Positions 1 to 11,263 of a stretch of DNA of 64,000 nucleotides are shown here, one piece after another. Position 1 is the stretch's first letter. Each line of letters starts with the position of its first letter. The notes beneath the pieces were generated by a model. That model had not been told where the DNA came from. It worked only from the letters and a program-made list of their open reading frames with translations, and made no database searches. The DNA is from Benincasa hispida (lineage: Eukaryota; Streptophyta; Magnoliopsida; Cucurbitales; Cucurbitaceae), in NCBI RefSeq assembly GCF_009727055.1, contig NC_052350.1, forward strand, positions 21,581,364-21,645,363. Direction: 5' to 3'. A program made the position numbers and the translations under genes.

Positions 1-1166
1 ATTGTTCAAGTAAATACTTTACAGAAATTATGTTCTTTTTAAACCAGGAACTACATACACATTTTCTAGTAAAATGAATCTATTCTGTAAAGCTAATTGG
101 AGACCTCTCACTGCCATAGTTGAGACGACGTGCCTAGTTCCAACCCGCATCTTCATCTCATCAGCATCAAGTTACCGCCAGGAACTAGTTCTCTGAAATG
201 AAGAACAAATGTGGTTAGTGGCGCTAGAATCTATAATCCAGGCAAAATCATCATTCTTCACTAAACAAGTTTCCAAAACAAGTAAATTGAATTTACCTTT
301 CTTGGCCTTCTTCTGTTCTGCCAAGTACTTGGCATAGTTCCTCTTCCAATGTCCCTCTTAGTTGCAATGGGAATAGATTCCCTTTGCAACCTTGGCTTTC
401 TTGTGCTTTTGGGTAGCAGCTGGTGGGTTAGCTTTCCCCTTTCCACCTTTCTTCTTCTTCCACTTTTTGGTGCCGGATAAAGAAGGTACAGACTTTGTCC
501 CAGAGGTTAAACCTTTATGGAACTTCTTAGAGGATGACGCAACATTTGCCTCACTCTTCTGTTCCTTGCTTTTCATCAAGGATTGGAAGGTCTGTAGGTC
601 ATTGAGCAAGGTGGTTAGGTTGTAGCCAATCTTATTCAAAACAACATTGCTGGAAGTATAGGAAACTTTCAAGTAAATATTCCAAAATGAAGCTAACTTG
701 GCTAGCTTAATCAATGACGGACCCATTCATCTCCGCCACATTGAAGTGGACCATCATGTTAAGAACATGTTCTCAAATAGATGCCCCTTATTGCATACAG
801 ACATTGAAGATATGTTTGAGAGTGTCATGCCTGAGTTATGCGGACAATTTTCCGAACATACCGTTTAGGGACTCCATGATCTCATGAGCTGTGAGCATGG
901 GCTCATGCTTCTTGGCCAAGACTTCAGTAAGATTTGCCAAGATATATGCTCGAGCCTTTTCATTTACTCGTGTCCAATGCTCATATGCTTCTCGAACATT
1001 TCAAGCAGCATTTGGAGTTGGAATGGGAGGATAGTCCTCCATAAGGACAAAACGAAGGTCGTCGATGATAAGTATTGTGTTGATCGTATTTTTTCATGAG
1101 GTGTAATTTTCGTCTATTAATTTATCAGCATTGAGTAAATTTAATGTCGCGGAAGTCAATATGAAA
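1..1166 (-). pseudogene. copia gag-protease remnant (C1)
   Basis: Capsid-type gag followed by zinc knuckle and the aspartic protease start. Reading leftward, the expected initiator near 1163 is ATA instead of ATG. The gag core (UBN2/retrotran_gag type) is recognisable, including HEIMESL and LPESF, and is followed by the basic KKWKKKKGGKGK tract near 450-480. The CCHC knuckle near 345-375 has lost its first and last cysteines (YSHC, then GHWKRNY) and carries an in-frame stop. The protease motif reads DSSATNH instead of the usual DSGATNH. At least three stops or frame changes interrupt it. The homologous plus-strand gag in C2 starts at 17015. Confidence 0.8.
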
Positions 1167-3423
1167 TAAATTTTCTAAAACCATACAAATTATTTATTAT
1201 TAGTCTATTTTCATTAAACCAACAAAACAACCAATCAATTTTAGCAAAATAGTCTGATGTATCCTAAGTGACATCTATTTTGCAATGATGTTTCAGTGAG
1301 GCAGGACAAAAGTCACCGTAGGGTGATCAAGTGTCCCTTCACTGAAATGAGACATTCTTAACCAATAGATAGAACAATACCTTGTTACTATAACTATTAG
1401 TCACCATTGTTCAATCCAGAATTTGTTAAACTCGCTTAAAAATTCTTGTAAGTGTAACCCGTCATTTTAGGTCCTAGAGTTTCGCTCCAATGAGCCAACT
1501 GTCGGGAAAAATCGATTGGAACATGAAACTAAAGCAACCCATCCATTTCTGAAGGTTGAATAAAGCGTTATGCAAAAATACCATCATTTAGGAGGACACC
1601 CACGATGCCACGAGGACAAGCATGAAACTTTACTTCAAACTAATGAGAGAGACTTAGGGATGTGTTGTCACACATCCCACTCCCACTTATTATAAACACT
1701 CTTTCCATTCACCTTGATATTGATCTATACAAATGCTATCTGTAGGGGAACACCCACGGTACCTCGAGGCTGGGTATAGATCTCATGGTGTAAGCTTTAA
1801 GGAGAAACGTGAAGAGAATGAAATGAACTATAAAATATCCCATTTTCCTCCCACTGAGCGTTTTACCTAGGGTTAATTAACTTAGAAAAATCTGGCTACT
1901 AATTTTTAACTAAGTGATTGTTTAATTTACCCAAAACCAACACTTGCCTTTGAATAGTTAAATTTTTTTGACTAAGGTACATTAAACTCTTTAACAAACT
2001 TTAATCAAACTTGCATGCTTGTAACAAATCTATCCAATTCACCTTTCCAGGTTAGTTTCTAGGTATGGATGTTACATTTTCATCAACTTAAATACCCCAA
2101 TCTGGACAGAACTAGCCTTAGATAAAAGGTCCCTTATAGATATATTTGTTACAATATTTAATCTTTTAATTAAGATCAATTTAATCCTATTAAACCGATT
2201 AAAAGATCAAACTTAAATTTCTAATCTCATTAGAAAAGTGATCTTAGGTCTACATGAATTATGTTTTTAAAAAAAAAATCAAAAGATGATTTTTAATCTA
2301 CAGTTTGCATGTACCTCTTAATTGTTGATTTTAATTTCTAATTTCATTTTGTTATAAAAGTTATAAACAAATGAAATAAATTAAAACCATACATTGCATG
2401 CTTTGATATACTTTAGTAAATTATAACATTACAAATTAACCTAAAGTAGTGTCATGCTTCATGCAATTTCATTTCATTACTAACATATATAATAAGTAAT
2501 GAAACATACTATAGCATACATCCATACATACATTTAACCATATATTATAACAATTATAATATAAATGATGCATGGATATGCTATTAATGCATGCATGCAT
2601 ATATTATAACATTTATACTATATATTGCATGAGCATGCTATATTAATTAAATAAAGCATTTAGATATATTATAACACTTATAATATAAATTATATATGAA
2701 ATTAAATGCATAACCTATGATGGGATTTTATTCTATATGACATACAATATGACATATAAAAAGGAATAAAACATTCATAACATGTATATTAAAACAACAG
2801 TTAATAGACTAGGATTCGACACCCATTTAAAAAAATAAAGGCTAATTGTTACAAAAAAAAAAGAGGCATCCGATTCGAAACATGTGAACTGGGCCTTGAA
2901 CCGCTTGAACCAGACCAGGAACCGGTCCAGGTGAACCCAAATAGCTTGAACCGGAGAACTCACAAACTGAATCGGATGAGTAGACCTTGAACCATGCGTG
3001 AACTGAAGTAGAACCGCGTGAAATCTCCGTCTCGGAGCATCACGATGCTACAAAAAATTTCTTCGTTCGTTGCATCGCAGTGTCTCGATGCTACTATACA
3101 GTCGCCACTATACAATTTTGAACTATTTCGAAACTCCACCATTTTCACCTCGAATTCTTCAAAAACCAGTTGGGAATAACCACGAATGACTTAACATAGG
3201 AATACAAACTCGATAGCGGAATTAATGCCCCATAACATGGGCTTTTACAAAACCAAAACCACAAAAGAAAGCCATAAATCTATATGCCCAATCCCAGAAC
3301 ATCCATTAACAAACCCACTTTCAAAATAAAACATCACATGAATTATTGAATGTAGAAACTAAAACCCACCAAAACTGTAAAATCAATTCATAAAAATTAG
3401 GAATTTGGGATAAAAACCTAAAG
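1167..3423 (-). other. untranslated leader of C1
   Basis: No coding frame is visible. The leader aligns with the leaders of C2 (14226-17014) and C5 (46675-49068). Shared features are three or four degenerate units of about 60 bp rich in TTATAATATA and GCATG (2510-2700 here) and a GC-richer stretch with CATCACGATGCT-like motifs (3030-3100). The long AT-rich leader lies between the primer-binding site and gag. Confidence 0.7.
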
Positions 3424-3435
3424 GCTCTGATACCA
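3424..3435 (-). promoter_or_regulatory. tRNA-iMet primer-binding site (C1)
   Basis: On the minus strand this reads TGGTATCAGAGC, the canonical plant copia primer-binding site complementary to the 3' end of initiator tRNA-Met. It sits two bases inside the LTR end. Confidence 0.9.
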
Positions 3436-3437
3436 AT

Positions 3438-5044
3438 TAAAGGATCCTTGATGAGGGGATCCTTGAGCGGAAGCGGATCTCCCAAATCCCCAGTTCTACA
3501 AAACTCATAATTTTACAAAGGAAGAAAAACTATTATGCATTTACTTCATAATATTAAGTATGCTTAGACAAAAAAAAAAAAAAAGAAAAAAGAAAAAAAG
3601 AAAAAAAAAAAGGTTTCTAAAGACCCTTACCTTTGAAGAATCCAATCTCTTCACGATTCCTCTTCTCTGTGAAAATCACACACTTCAAAAAGGGCACTAC
3701 CGATTGGTGACCTCGGTATTCTTTGTGTGAGAATTCAGAAGGTGTGGTACTCTAGTGATTTTGGTTTGAGATGGAGAGTAGAGAGAGGAGGAAGGAGGAG
3801 GAAAAAAAATTGATCAGATCTGAGAACTATCCTGTCTTCTCACTTTTGTTTCTTTTTTTAGGAAGAATAAGGCACCCCAACCATTCACACAATCAAATAC
3901 ATTATAGTAATTATATCATATATAATTAAAATTAAATTAATTATATTATATATAATTAATTCTCTAAATTTGAACAATTCAAATTAATCCAAAAACTGAT
4001 TCTCATTAATTCTCGTTGAGCTACCGAGGGGACCTCATGGACCTATAGCTTGAAGCTCTAACTATACGTGAATAATTAATTAAACTCTTTAATTAAATTA
4101 TTCATTGCCGGGCACTTCACAAAAGACCGACAACTACACTTTTCACACTACAGATATATTTCTATGTCCATTGAATATAACCAATCAACAGTACGATGAC
4201 CCTTCACAAATTGCTCGTAAGTACAGCTGGGCCAAAACTATCGTTTTACCCCTATAGTTTCTAAATCCTTAAGTACCACTAATCCCTCTAATGAACAATA
4301 AATCATAGTCCAACTATGACCAAGCCCCTCTCGAGCCAGGAGAGGGTGTGGCGTCATATTGTTTAAGTCCCGGAATCAGTCTTCAAGGGAACAATTTATC
4401 TACTTGCCCCGACATTAGGGAAGGAGTGTATTCCTTCTTGTGTAGCTGTGTTCCCAACTCCCCAATAAGATGAATTCTCAAAATGGTAGGCTTGTTGAGA
4501 CAGCGATCTAGCCACTCTCACCCATACAAATCAAAGGACCGTCTTCATAGGTAGAAGTTCACAACTCACTCAGGATTTAGGTCATGTTACCTATGGTCAT
4601 CCTGATGAAATGTAAGTCTCTATTATAAACGACATTATATAATGAGGCTAAACATTTTGTGGTCTGACTTTATACAAACTCCTTTGTATAGAATATCCCC
4701 GCTCACATGTCTCTACATAAATGATCAACAGATCATTTGTAGTACTTTACAATAATAGTAACATCCACAAAGAGTACCATACCCAAAGTGTCACAAGAAT
4801 AAGGTATCCAACCTTATCCATCTACTACAGACCATTTAGGTTATCACTTAAACATAATCTGCCCGTATGTCTCTACATACATGTTCAAGCTATAAGATAA
4901 CCTTAGATGTTAGTTTATTAGTTTGTGGTTAATGCAACTAATTTTGAAATAAAACATCACATATTTTATTACATAAATAAAATGTTTGTACATTACAATT
5001 ACAAACTATGGGATCTTACGAGATTTAGGGCATCAACCCCAACA
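3438..5044 (-). repeat. 5' LTR of C1
   Basis: On the minus strand it starts TGTTGGGGTTGATGCCC at 5044 and ends ...CCTTTA just before the primer-binding site, the terminal CA having become TA. It is about 1.6 kb, against about 2.0 kb inferred for the intact family LTR. An A-rich tract lies at 3561-3612. The conserved block around GGTGACACTACGG and CTTTGTAG found in the other family LTRs is recognisable in diverged form near 4750-4810. Confidence 0.85.
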
Positions 5045-5324
5045 TAATAAATATTTTTTAATGATCATACCTCTCTTTCAAAATTTTTCACAAGATATGA
5101 GGATTTTTTATTGTAAGATACTCCATTTTCAATCCCTCGTGGAGATGATGACGAAGGAAAATCCTAGCTTTTGCTTTGTCTTAATTGGATGTCGTATTTT
5201 CTTCTTTAATTGTTTCCCCCAAGTTCATAGCATCCAGATGGATTTCAACATCGAGCATCCATGACAAATAATTATTGTCATTAATGTAAAGGGCTGCGAA
5301 TTCTAATTTCGTAAGGTTTGTCAT
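5045..5324 (-). pseudogene. Ale-type copia gag N-terminus
   Basis: On the minus strand an ATG at 5324 opens a frame starting MTNLTKLEFAAL, followed by NNYLSWMLDVEIHLDAM, HHLHEGLKMEYLTIK and LKER. This is the N-terminal gag typical of the Ale-like copia lineage and unlike the other gags in this window. In-frame stops replace expected glutamine and tryptophan codons. It ends exactly where the C1 LTR starts, so C1 most likely inserted into it. It has no other recognisable pol part here. Confidence 0.7.
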
Positions 5325-5388
5325 GGCAACACTTTAGAACCTACCATCAACGGGAGAAATGACAGAAGCTCATGTTGATAACGTGTTG

Positions 5389-5650
5389 TAAAATTGGGGA
5401 GCACAAGGGAACACGGATATGGAGAAAATATGATATAATAATAAAATAAATTAAATTAAATAAAGAAAATTATAGGAAATGGAAAAATATATAAATTTCC
5501 TCCCAGCCTTTTGGATTTCTTACCAATATGTGTGTGTGTTACAAAACCCACAAAATGCCACTATTTATAGGCAATTTAGCAAGTAGAAGATGGATTATAT
5601 GGAAGCTAATAGTGTGTAATCTTGACATACATGGACAACACTTAGAAAAA
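5389..5650 (-). repeat. LTR remnant of the Ale-type copia
   Basis: Upstream of the minus-strand gag, the sequence ACACGTTATCAAC follows an ACA that looks like an LTR end. The presumed LTR holds a TATA box (TATAAATA on the minus strand, 5562-5569) and a pyrimidine-rich run downstream. The outer boundary near 5650 is a guess, since no partner LTR is present. Confidence 0.45.
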
Positions 5651-6607
5651 TGAAGGTATGACACATGGTCAATAAACATTAACACGAATCTCTAATGAAT
5701 ATCTATTATCATAATATTTATATTAGAAACATTATAAAAGATTATTCAAATTAAATGGTATAATAACAAATCAATAATTAAAAGTCCCTTAAGAAAAAAG
5801 TCTAAATTAATCAATGACATTGAATATAACTTTTTTAACTCGTACTCCATTTATCTATACATTCAAGACTTTTTCTCTAAAATTATTTTTAAATTGATAT
5901 GTAAATGATGGTTCCTTTTAATACGATAGGAATGGGAATAAAATAAGACATACAAATTTTGAAAGGGGTAATTAAGTGATGATATAGAACCCTTAATTCA
6001 TACTTCATTGACGCAATATTGTTATGCAAAATCTTGATTTTTTCTTTCACAAACATGTGATTTAAACTTAAAGTCACGAACACATCCTTGTCTATGTTTG
6101 GAGAGAATTTCATCCACTATCATTTGTTTCTCGTTTATAAATCGATTATATTTCAAGAGTAGTTTTTGTCTATGTTAGATAAAGATCCACATCAATTGCA
6201 ATAATGATTCTTTCTCGTCGTGCCATGTCTAATAGCATGCGAGCATCGTAACTCACCGTCTCAAATAATAACCTTATCTTCATTTTGGGAAATAATAACC
6301 TTATCTTCAAATGACCCATTTTTAAAACATAATGACAATTGACCCTCTGCTAACATCATTGTCATACCAAATTACATAAATTGTCCTTACCTCTTTGTCT
6401 TCTTACCCCTTTATCGAAAACCAACCAAAACTAAAAACTCTTCAAAATTTTCCAAGTGTAACGGCTTCATATCGCTCATAAACTAAAAACTATTTAGAAT
6501 CCATCAAGGCTTGCAAACGATTCCATTGTCGCCGATAAATCGAATCTGATCGGTAAATCTTTCAATCTGTGCCTGAAAATGTCTTAAATTGATCAGTAAT
6601 GGGACTT
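5651..6607. other. AT-rich DNA without recognised features
   Basis: Short frames here have no recognisable domain. The only small structure is a 24-bp tandem duplication containing AATAATAACCTTATCTTC at about 6267-6312. It may be the degraded 5' side of the element carrying the DUF1985 fragment. Confidence 0.4.
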
Positions 6608-7050
6608 TGTGGGTCGTTCTGGGTTTAGAAATATTGTGAACCTATGGTTTTTTTTTTGTTTGTTTTTTTGGTTTTCGATGTATTCTATGGTTGAAGACGA
6701 GTAAAAATAGTTTGTAAGCGAGATAAGTGAGAGTGAAATCGACGAGAGCGATACTAGAGAGAGACACCAGAAAGGGTGGGTCGTTCTGGGGTTTAAAAAT
6801 ACTGTGAACCTATGATTTTTTTGTTTATTTTTTTGGTTTTTGATGTGTTCTGTGATTGAAGACAAGTAAAAAGAGAGAATGTGAGCGAGATAAGTGAGAG
6901 TTACTAGAGAGAGCAACACCAAAAAGAGCAAGATAAGTGAGAGTTACTAGAGAGAGCGACACTAGAGAGAACGAGATAAGTGAGAGTTACTAGAGAGAGC
7001 GACACTAGAGAGAGCAAAATCACTGAGAGCGATACCAGCGAGACTTAAAC
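6608..7050 (+). repeat. two-level tandem repeat upstream of DUF1985
   Basis: A unit of about 167 bp starting GGGTCGTTCTGGG occurs at 6611 and 6778. The second copy runs into a shorter array of about 40-45 bp units built on GCGAGATAAGTGAGAG and ACTAGAGAGAGCGACAC (about 6880-7040). The array lies 75 bp upstream of the DUF1985 frame. It could be subterminal transposon sequence or a local expansion. Confidence 0.7.
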
Positions 7051-7123
7051 AGAATGTTGCTACAAAGTTTTTTCTGAAGGAGTTTACTGGTTGAATCTTT
7101 ATTTCATGTAGGAATGATTTAAG

Positions 7124-7575
7124 ATGTCAACACGTTTCAGAATACCTGTAGTTGACCGATTTCTCGGTCAAGCAACGAGCTTGGCCCACATTGCTAATGC
7201 AAACAAGACTGTGAAGGAGAAGCTTACCCCAAGGCTGTTAAAGATGTTCAAGAGAACAGTTTTTGGGCGATTTTTAGACGTTGACATGGTGTTTAACAAC
7301 GCAATTATCCATCATATGTTGTTGAGAGAAGTGAAGAAGATGAGATCTGACTCAATCTCATTCTCTGTTGGTGAAAAGGTCGTCACTTTTTTTAAGGATG
7401 ATTTTTTGTTGATGATTAGTTTGTGGTGATCCCCTACGCGAGTTGATTAGAATGAGCAGTCGTCGTATGAACTTGCAATCAAGTATTTTGGTAATCGAGT
7501 GACGAATGACACCTTATATGTCCGTCTACTAGAAGAGAAATACAAGTTGGTAAACAATGGAATATCATTGTCTGG
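7124..7575 (+). pseudogene. DUF1985-domain protein fragment
   Basis: The frame starts MSTRFRIPV and contains the DUF1985 hallmarks: EKLTPRLLKMFKRTVFGRFLD, VFNNAIIHHMLLREV, a hydrophobic KDDFLLMISLW, and after in-frame stops YELAIKYFGN and LEEKYKL. DUF1985 is a plant domain usually found N-terminal to Ulp1-like C48 peptidases, often inside Mutator-like elements. No peptidase part follows; the frame is cut by the G-rich hAT remnant at about 7573. Stops at 7427-7429 (TGA) and soon after (TAG) show decay. Its cellular role is not established. Confidence 0.7.
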
Positions 7576-7730
7576 TGGGGGCTGGGATCGGGGTCGGGGA
7601 CGGGGACGGGGCAGGGACCCAATTTAGATTCCCGATTTGACCCCCATACTCGGTCAAACTGGGGATTCCCCGACCCGATTGGGTCGGGGACCCGCAGGGA
7701 CTCGACCCGTGGGGAATTTTGCCATCCCTA
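7573..7730. mobile_element. truncated hAT-type non-autonomous element
   Basis: A GC-rich block (GGGGTCGGGGACGGGG and its complements) ends TTTTGCCATCCCTA, which resembles the TTTTGCCAACCCTA terminus of the complete element at 37811-38240. The left terminus and the target-site duplication are not recognisable, so it is probably truncated. It ends the DUF1985 frame. Confidence 0.5.
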
Positions 7731-9479
7731 TTAAGGAGGGGAGAAAGAGAAATTTATTTCTTTTTTCTTTTTCTTTCTTTAACCCTAACCTACATTTATA
7801 TATATACATATAATAATAATAATAATCCAAAATCCTTTCCTTTTCCTTCTCTACTTCCAAATCCCAAATCTTTTTTTAAATTAAACTCCCAAACCTTTTT
7901 TAAAAATAAATTTAAATAAATTATCCCAAAAAAATGATTTAAATTGATTATGTTCTCTAAATATAAACAATTTCCAAATCTTTTGGTTTTAATAAAATTT
8001 CTGAAATTGAATTAAGGGTCAAATTAAATCCAAACTCTTCTTAAATTAAATTTAAATTCCAATTTCAAATCCAACATCGAAGTAAATTTTAAAATTGAAT
8101 TATTCTTGCACAATAATTCAATTTAACCTCAAAATTCATATTAATCCCAAAATATTTCAAGATAATTAAATTTAAATTATCTAAAAATTTGAGATCTCAC
8201 AAACCTCCACACAAGAATGATTGGTTAATGAAGGTTGGTAGGAGTAGGATTTAAATTTTGAAGTAAATTAAATGAAAATGAGATAATATAATAATTATAA
8301 GGGTGAATTACAATAACTACTCCTATAGCATGATTGTAACTAATTGCAATTATACTCTCAAATTCCAATAGTAGAAATTGATCCCTCAAACTTAAACAAA
8401 TGTAAAAATTTAACCCTCACACTTATACAATTTGTAACAATTATATTAATTTGAGGGTCATGTAACAATTGTATAAGTTTGAGATTCCAATTTTAATCCT
8501 TTGAAAGTTTCATTTTTACAATTATTTTATGTTTCAATATCTAATGTTGTTAACATTTGTACAAGTTTAAGAGCCTATTTTTCATAGTTAAAAATTTGAG
8601 AGTGTGCTATTATATTTTGAACTGATTTTGCCATGTGCCCAAATAACACTAAAATGCCATAAAAGGCTTGAAAATAAATAAAATGTTAATAGAAGCAAAA
8701 TACCTTAAAAATAATTTAATTTTGAAAAATAAAGATTGAGCACTTGTCCTTTGTCTTTTTAAACTAATCTTAGATATCTTTTTTTTTTTTTTTTTTTAAA
8801 AAAAAACGAATCTTAGATTATAAGATCCAATGGGGGGGAATATTTTTCCATATTTTAAATTAATTTTTTTCAATGTAGAGTTACACTAAAAAAGTATTAA
8901 AAAAAAACTTTTATAAATATATTTTCAGGTTATAAATTTATTTTGATTTTATTAAAATTAATAAAAAGATACAATTATATACTATAAATTATGTAATATG
9001 GTAAAATAACAATCACATGAAAATTTGAAAGCAGATCAGGTAGAAAAAATCCCGATAAATCTAACAATGGAATTTGAAGATATTCGAGTGGTGTCCCCCA
9101 AGTCAAACAACGCAAGTTCTGGTCTTAAATCGGGCCTCCAAGATCCTGACATTAATGGGCTTAGTTCTCTTGGGCTCTCAGATGGCCCAACGTTTGGGTT
9201 TCGTTTGAAGATGCTTGAAGACTCCAAAATCTTGGTCCACCGAGACAAAAAAGAATGACTACAACCCAAAGGTTCCTTCACATAGGCTGGCCCATTTGAA
9301 CGAGAAATATCTAATAGGACTTAGTTGCATAAATGGAATTCAAGTCCAAAATAATAGGATATATAGTATATAGATAAAATAATTACATATATAAAACAAA
9401 AAATGATAAAAGACTAAAAAAAAACCCACAACCACCATTTTGCTCGCTTCTTCCCAATTTTCTCAAATTGAAAGCTGCT
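7731..9479. other. AT-rich DNA, possible MITE remnant
   Basis: No coding signal. An (ATA)n tract lies near 7808. At 8300-8620 there are opposed, imperfectly complementary phrases (AATTACAATAACTACTC, TTGTAACAATTATATT, ACAATTGTATAAGTTTGAG) that could be a worn foldback element. The 78-codon frame at 9025 has no recognisable motif and overlaps an equally long antisense frame. Confidence 0.35.
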
Positions 9480-10320
9480 ATTACCTATAATAGTGATGAC
9501 CACTAATAGTTGCTATCACCAATAGTAGTGATAGCCACTGATAGCTACTATCAATTGCTATCACAGATAGTTCTTATCAGTGGTAGCTTTCATTTGAGAA
9601 ATATTAATATAATCTTGAAACATTAGCTTTTAATTTGTTATCAATTATCGGTGGTTATCATTGATACACTTTCATCAATTGGAATCAACCTTGAAATATT
9701 AACAATTAAGGCTATCAACTGCTATCAATGATAGATTTTTATAAATATTTATCAACATTAAAAGAAAACCAATAGCTTTGAAAGATTGAGCTATACAAGT
9801 GATGAAAAACTATTAGTGGCTATCACTGATAGACTTTTCATAAATGACTATCAACTTTGAAAGATTAACATAGTAGTCATCACTACTAATCGTATATCGT
9901 GGCTATCACTGATAGCAACTATCAGTCGCTATCGTTGATAGACTTTCATCAATTAGAATCAACATTGAAATATTAACACGTAAGGCTAGCAATGATAGAC
10001 TTTTATAACTAGTTATGAACTTTCAAAGAAACTCGATATATAGATTTCACCTAACTTCTATCACAGGTATCATTAATGTCACTCATATCGTGGTTATCAA
10101 TGATAGCTTCTTTCACTGATAAGATGTTATCAATGATTTCATTGATATCATGCTATCAGTGATAGCTCTCTATCACTAATAACATGCTATCAGTGGTAGC
10201 TTCCATCAACGATAATGTTCTATTAGTGGTAGCTTCTATCATCGATATCGTGCTATTAGTGTTAGCTTCTATCACCAATAACATGCTATCAATGGTAGCT
10301 TCTAATAATAATAGTTACTG
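9480..10320. repeat. array of palindromic CTATCACTGATAG motifs
   Basis: About 840 bp contain dozens of variants of the self-complementary core CTATCA(C/G)TGATAG, often as pairs. Two larger periods are superimposed: blocks with ACTTTCATCAATTRGAATCAAC recur about 275 bp apart (near 9664 and 9940), and at 10130-10300 a unit of about 43 bp (ATGCTATCAGTGGTAGCTTC) repeats four to five times. There is no coding frame. Confidence 0.85.
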
Positions 10321-10839
10321 ACCACCTTATTGCCCATTTCCTTGTCCTTTCCAAACATTTGTATGGTTCTTTTTCTTTTCGATACCTCTCAAGGGTACTT
10401 CTATGGAAATAGCTAACAACCAAACCAAACACTTCTTCTTCATTTGATTTTGTAAACAAATATTACGGTACACAAATATTTCAATTTATGCCCTTCATTT
10501 TGGGTCATCTATGCCATTTTTCAAGTCTATTTTTTTTTTTTATAAACATCATACTCTTAAAGTCCTATAAAAAGAAAAAAAAAACATTGGCCTATTTGAT
10601 ATCGTTTGCATTTCTCATTTTTTGAGAAATAAACTTGTTTAATAACTATTCTCATTTCTTATTTCAAACTTTTAAGAAATGTTTCTAAAAATGGTGCAAA
10701 TTTGTGGACTAAAAATAGTTTTTTTCAAATCTGTTTTCATTTGCTATTTATATTTAATGTTTTGTTATAATAATCAAACTTGATGATTGACTTGCTGGTG
10801 TTAAATTATTTATGAATTGGGTACTTTCAAGTTTTGGGT
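10321..10839. other. AT-rich spacer
   Basis: No gene, repeat or terminal structure was recognised. Poly(T) and poly(A) runs are present. Confidence 0.35.
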
Positions 10840-11120
10840 ACGGAACTTAGCCTCATAATTCTTATGAAAAAAATGAACTGGAGAAAGGAAAGAAATGAAG
10901 CAAAAACCAGAGGAAGGAAATAAAAAAAAAGGAAGAAGCAAAAACTGGATAAAGGAAATAAAATAAAAAGAAAAAAAAAAGAAGGGAAGAAGTAAAAACC
11001 CGGAGAAAGAAAAGAAAATAGAAAAATGTGAAGAAGCAAAAACCGAAAAAAAGAAAGAAAATTAAAAAAAATGAAAATTGAAAAAAAAAAAGAAAATAAA
11101 AAAGTATAAGAAAAAAGAAG
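10840..11120 (+). repeat. purine-rich tandem repeat beside the LINE
   Basis: Four degenerate units of about 50 bp, each starting near AAGAAGCAAAAACC and continuing with GGAGAAAGGAAA-like and A-rich sequence. The plus strand is almost all purine. Translation products of this stretch are low-complexity artefacts. Confidence 0.7.
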
Positions 11121-11263
11121 GTGTTGACTAAATTGAAAATTAGAAAAAATTCAAAAGTTGACTAGTCAACACTTCGATATTTACAGATATTTTAAATATG
11201 TGATATATTTTTAGATTTTTTCGTTTATTTTACTATCTATTACAAATATCCAATCCAATATCC

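Larger units (their letters stand above)
1..5044 (-). mobile_element. Ty1/copia retrotransposon C1, 5' part
   Basis: The element reads right to left: 5' LTR (3438-5044), primer-binding site (3424-3435), a 2.3-kb untranslated leader, then gag and the start of protease, which run off the left edge. The gag and LTR belong to the same family as C2, C3, C4, C5 and C7 in this window. The LTR start TGTTGGGG lies at 5044, directly against an older copia gag that it appears to interrupt. The other LTR is outside the window, so no target-site duplication can be checked. Stops and frameshifts show it is dead. Confidence 0.85.

Noticed and set aside
5889..6113. 74-codon minus-strand frame
   Set aside because: AT-rich chance frame; no motif and no supporting context.
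9025..9258. 77-codon plus-strand frame with an 81-codon antisense frame
   Set aside because: No domain, no homologous motif, and both strands are equally open, as expected by chance.
9480..10320. Possible operator or bacterial regulatory palindromes
   Set aside because: The palindrome TATCACTGATAG resembles Tet-operator half-site text, but here it is a tandemly expanded plant repeat with many variants and no linked regulator.
10827..11039. 70-codon minus-strand frame rich in Phe and Leu
   Set aside because: It is a translation of the purine-rich tandem repeat, low complexity only.
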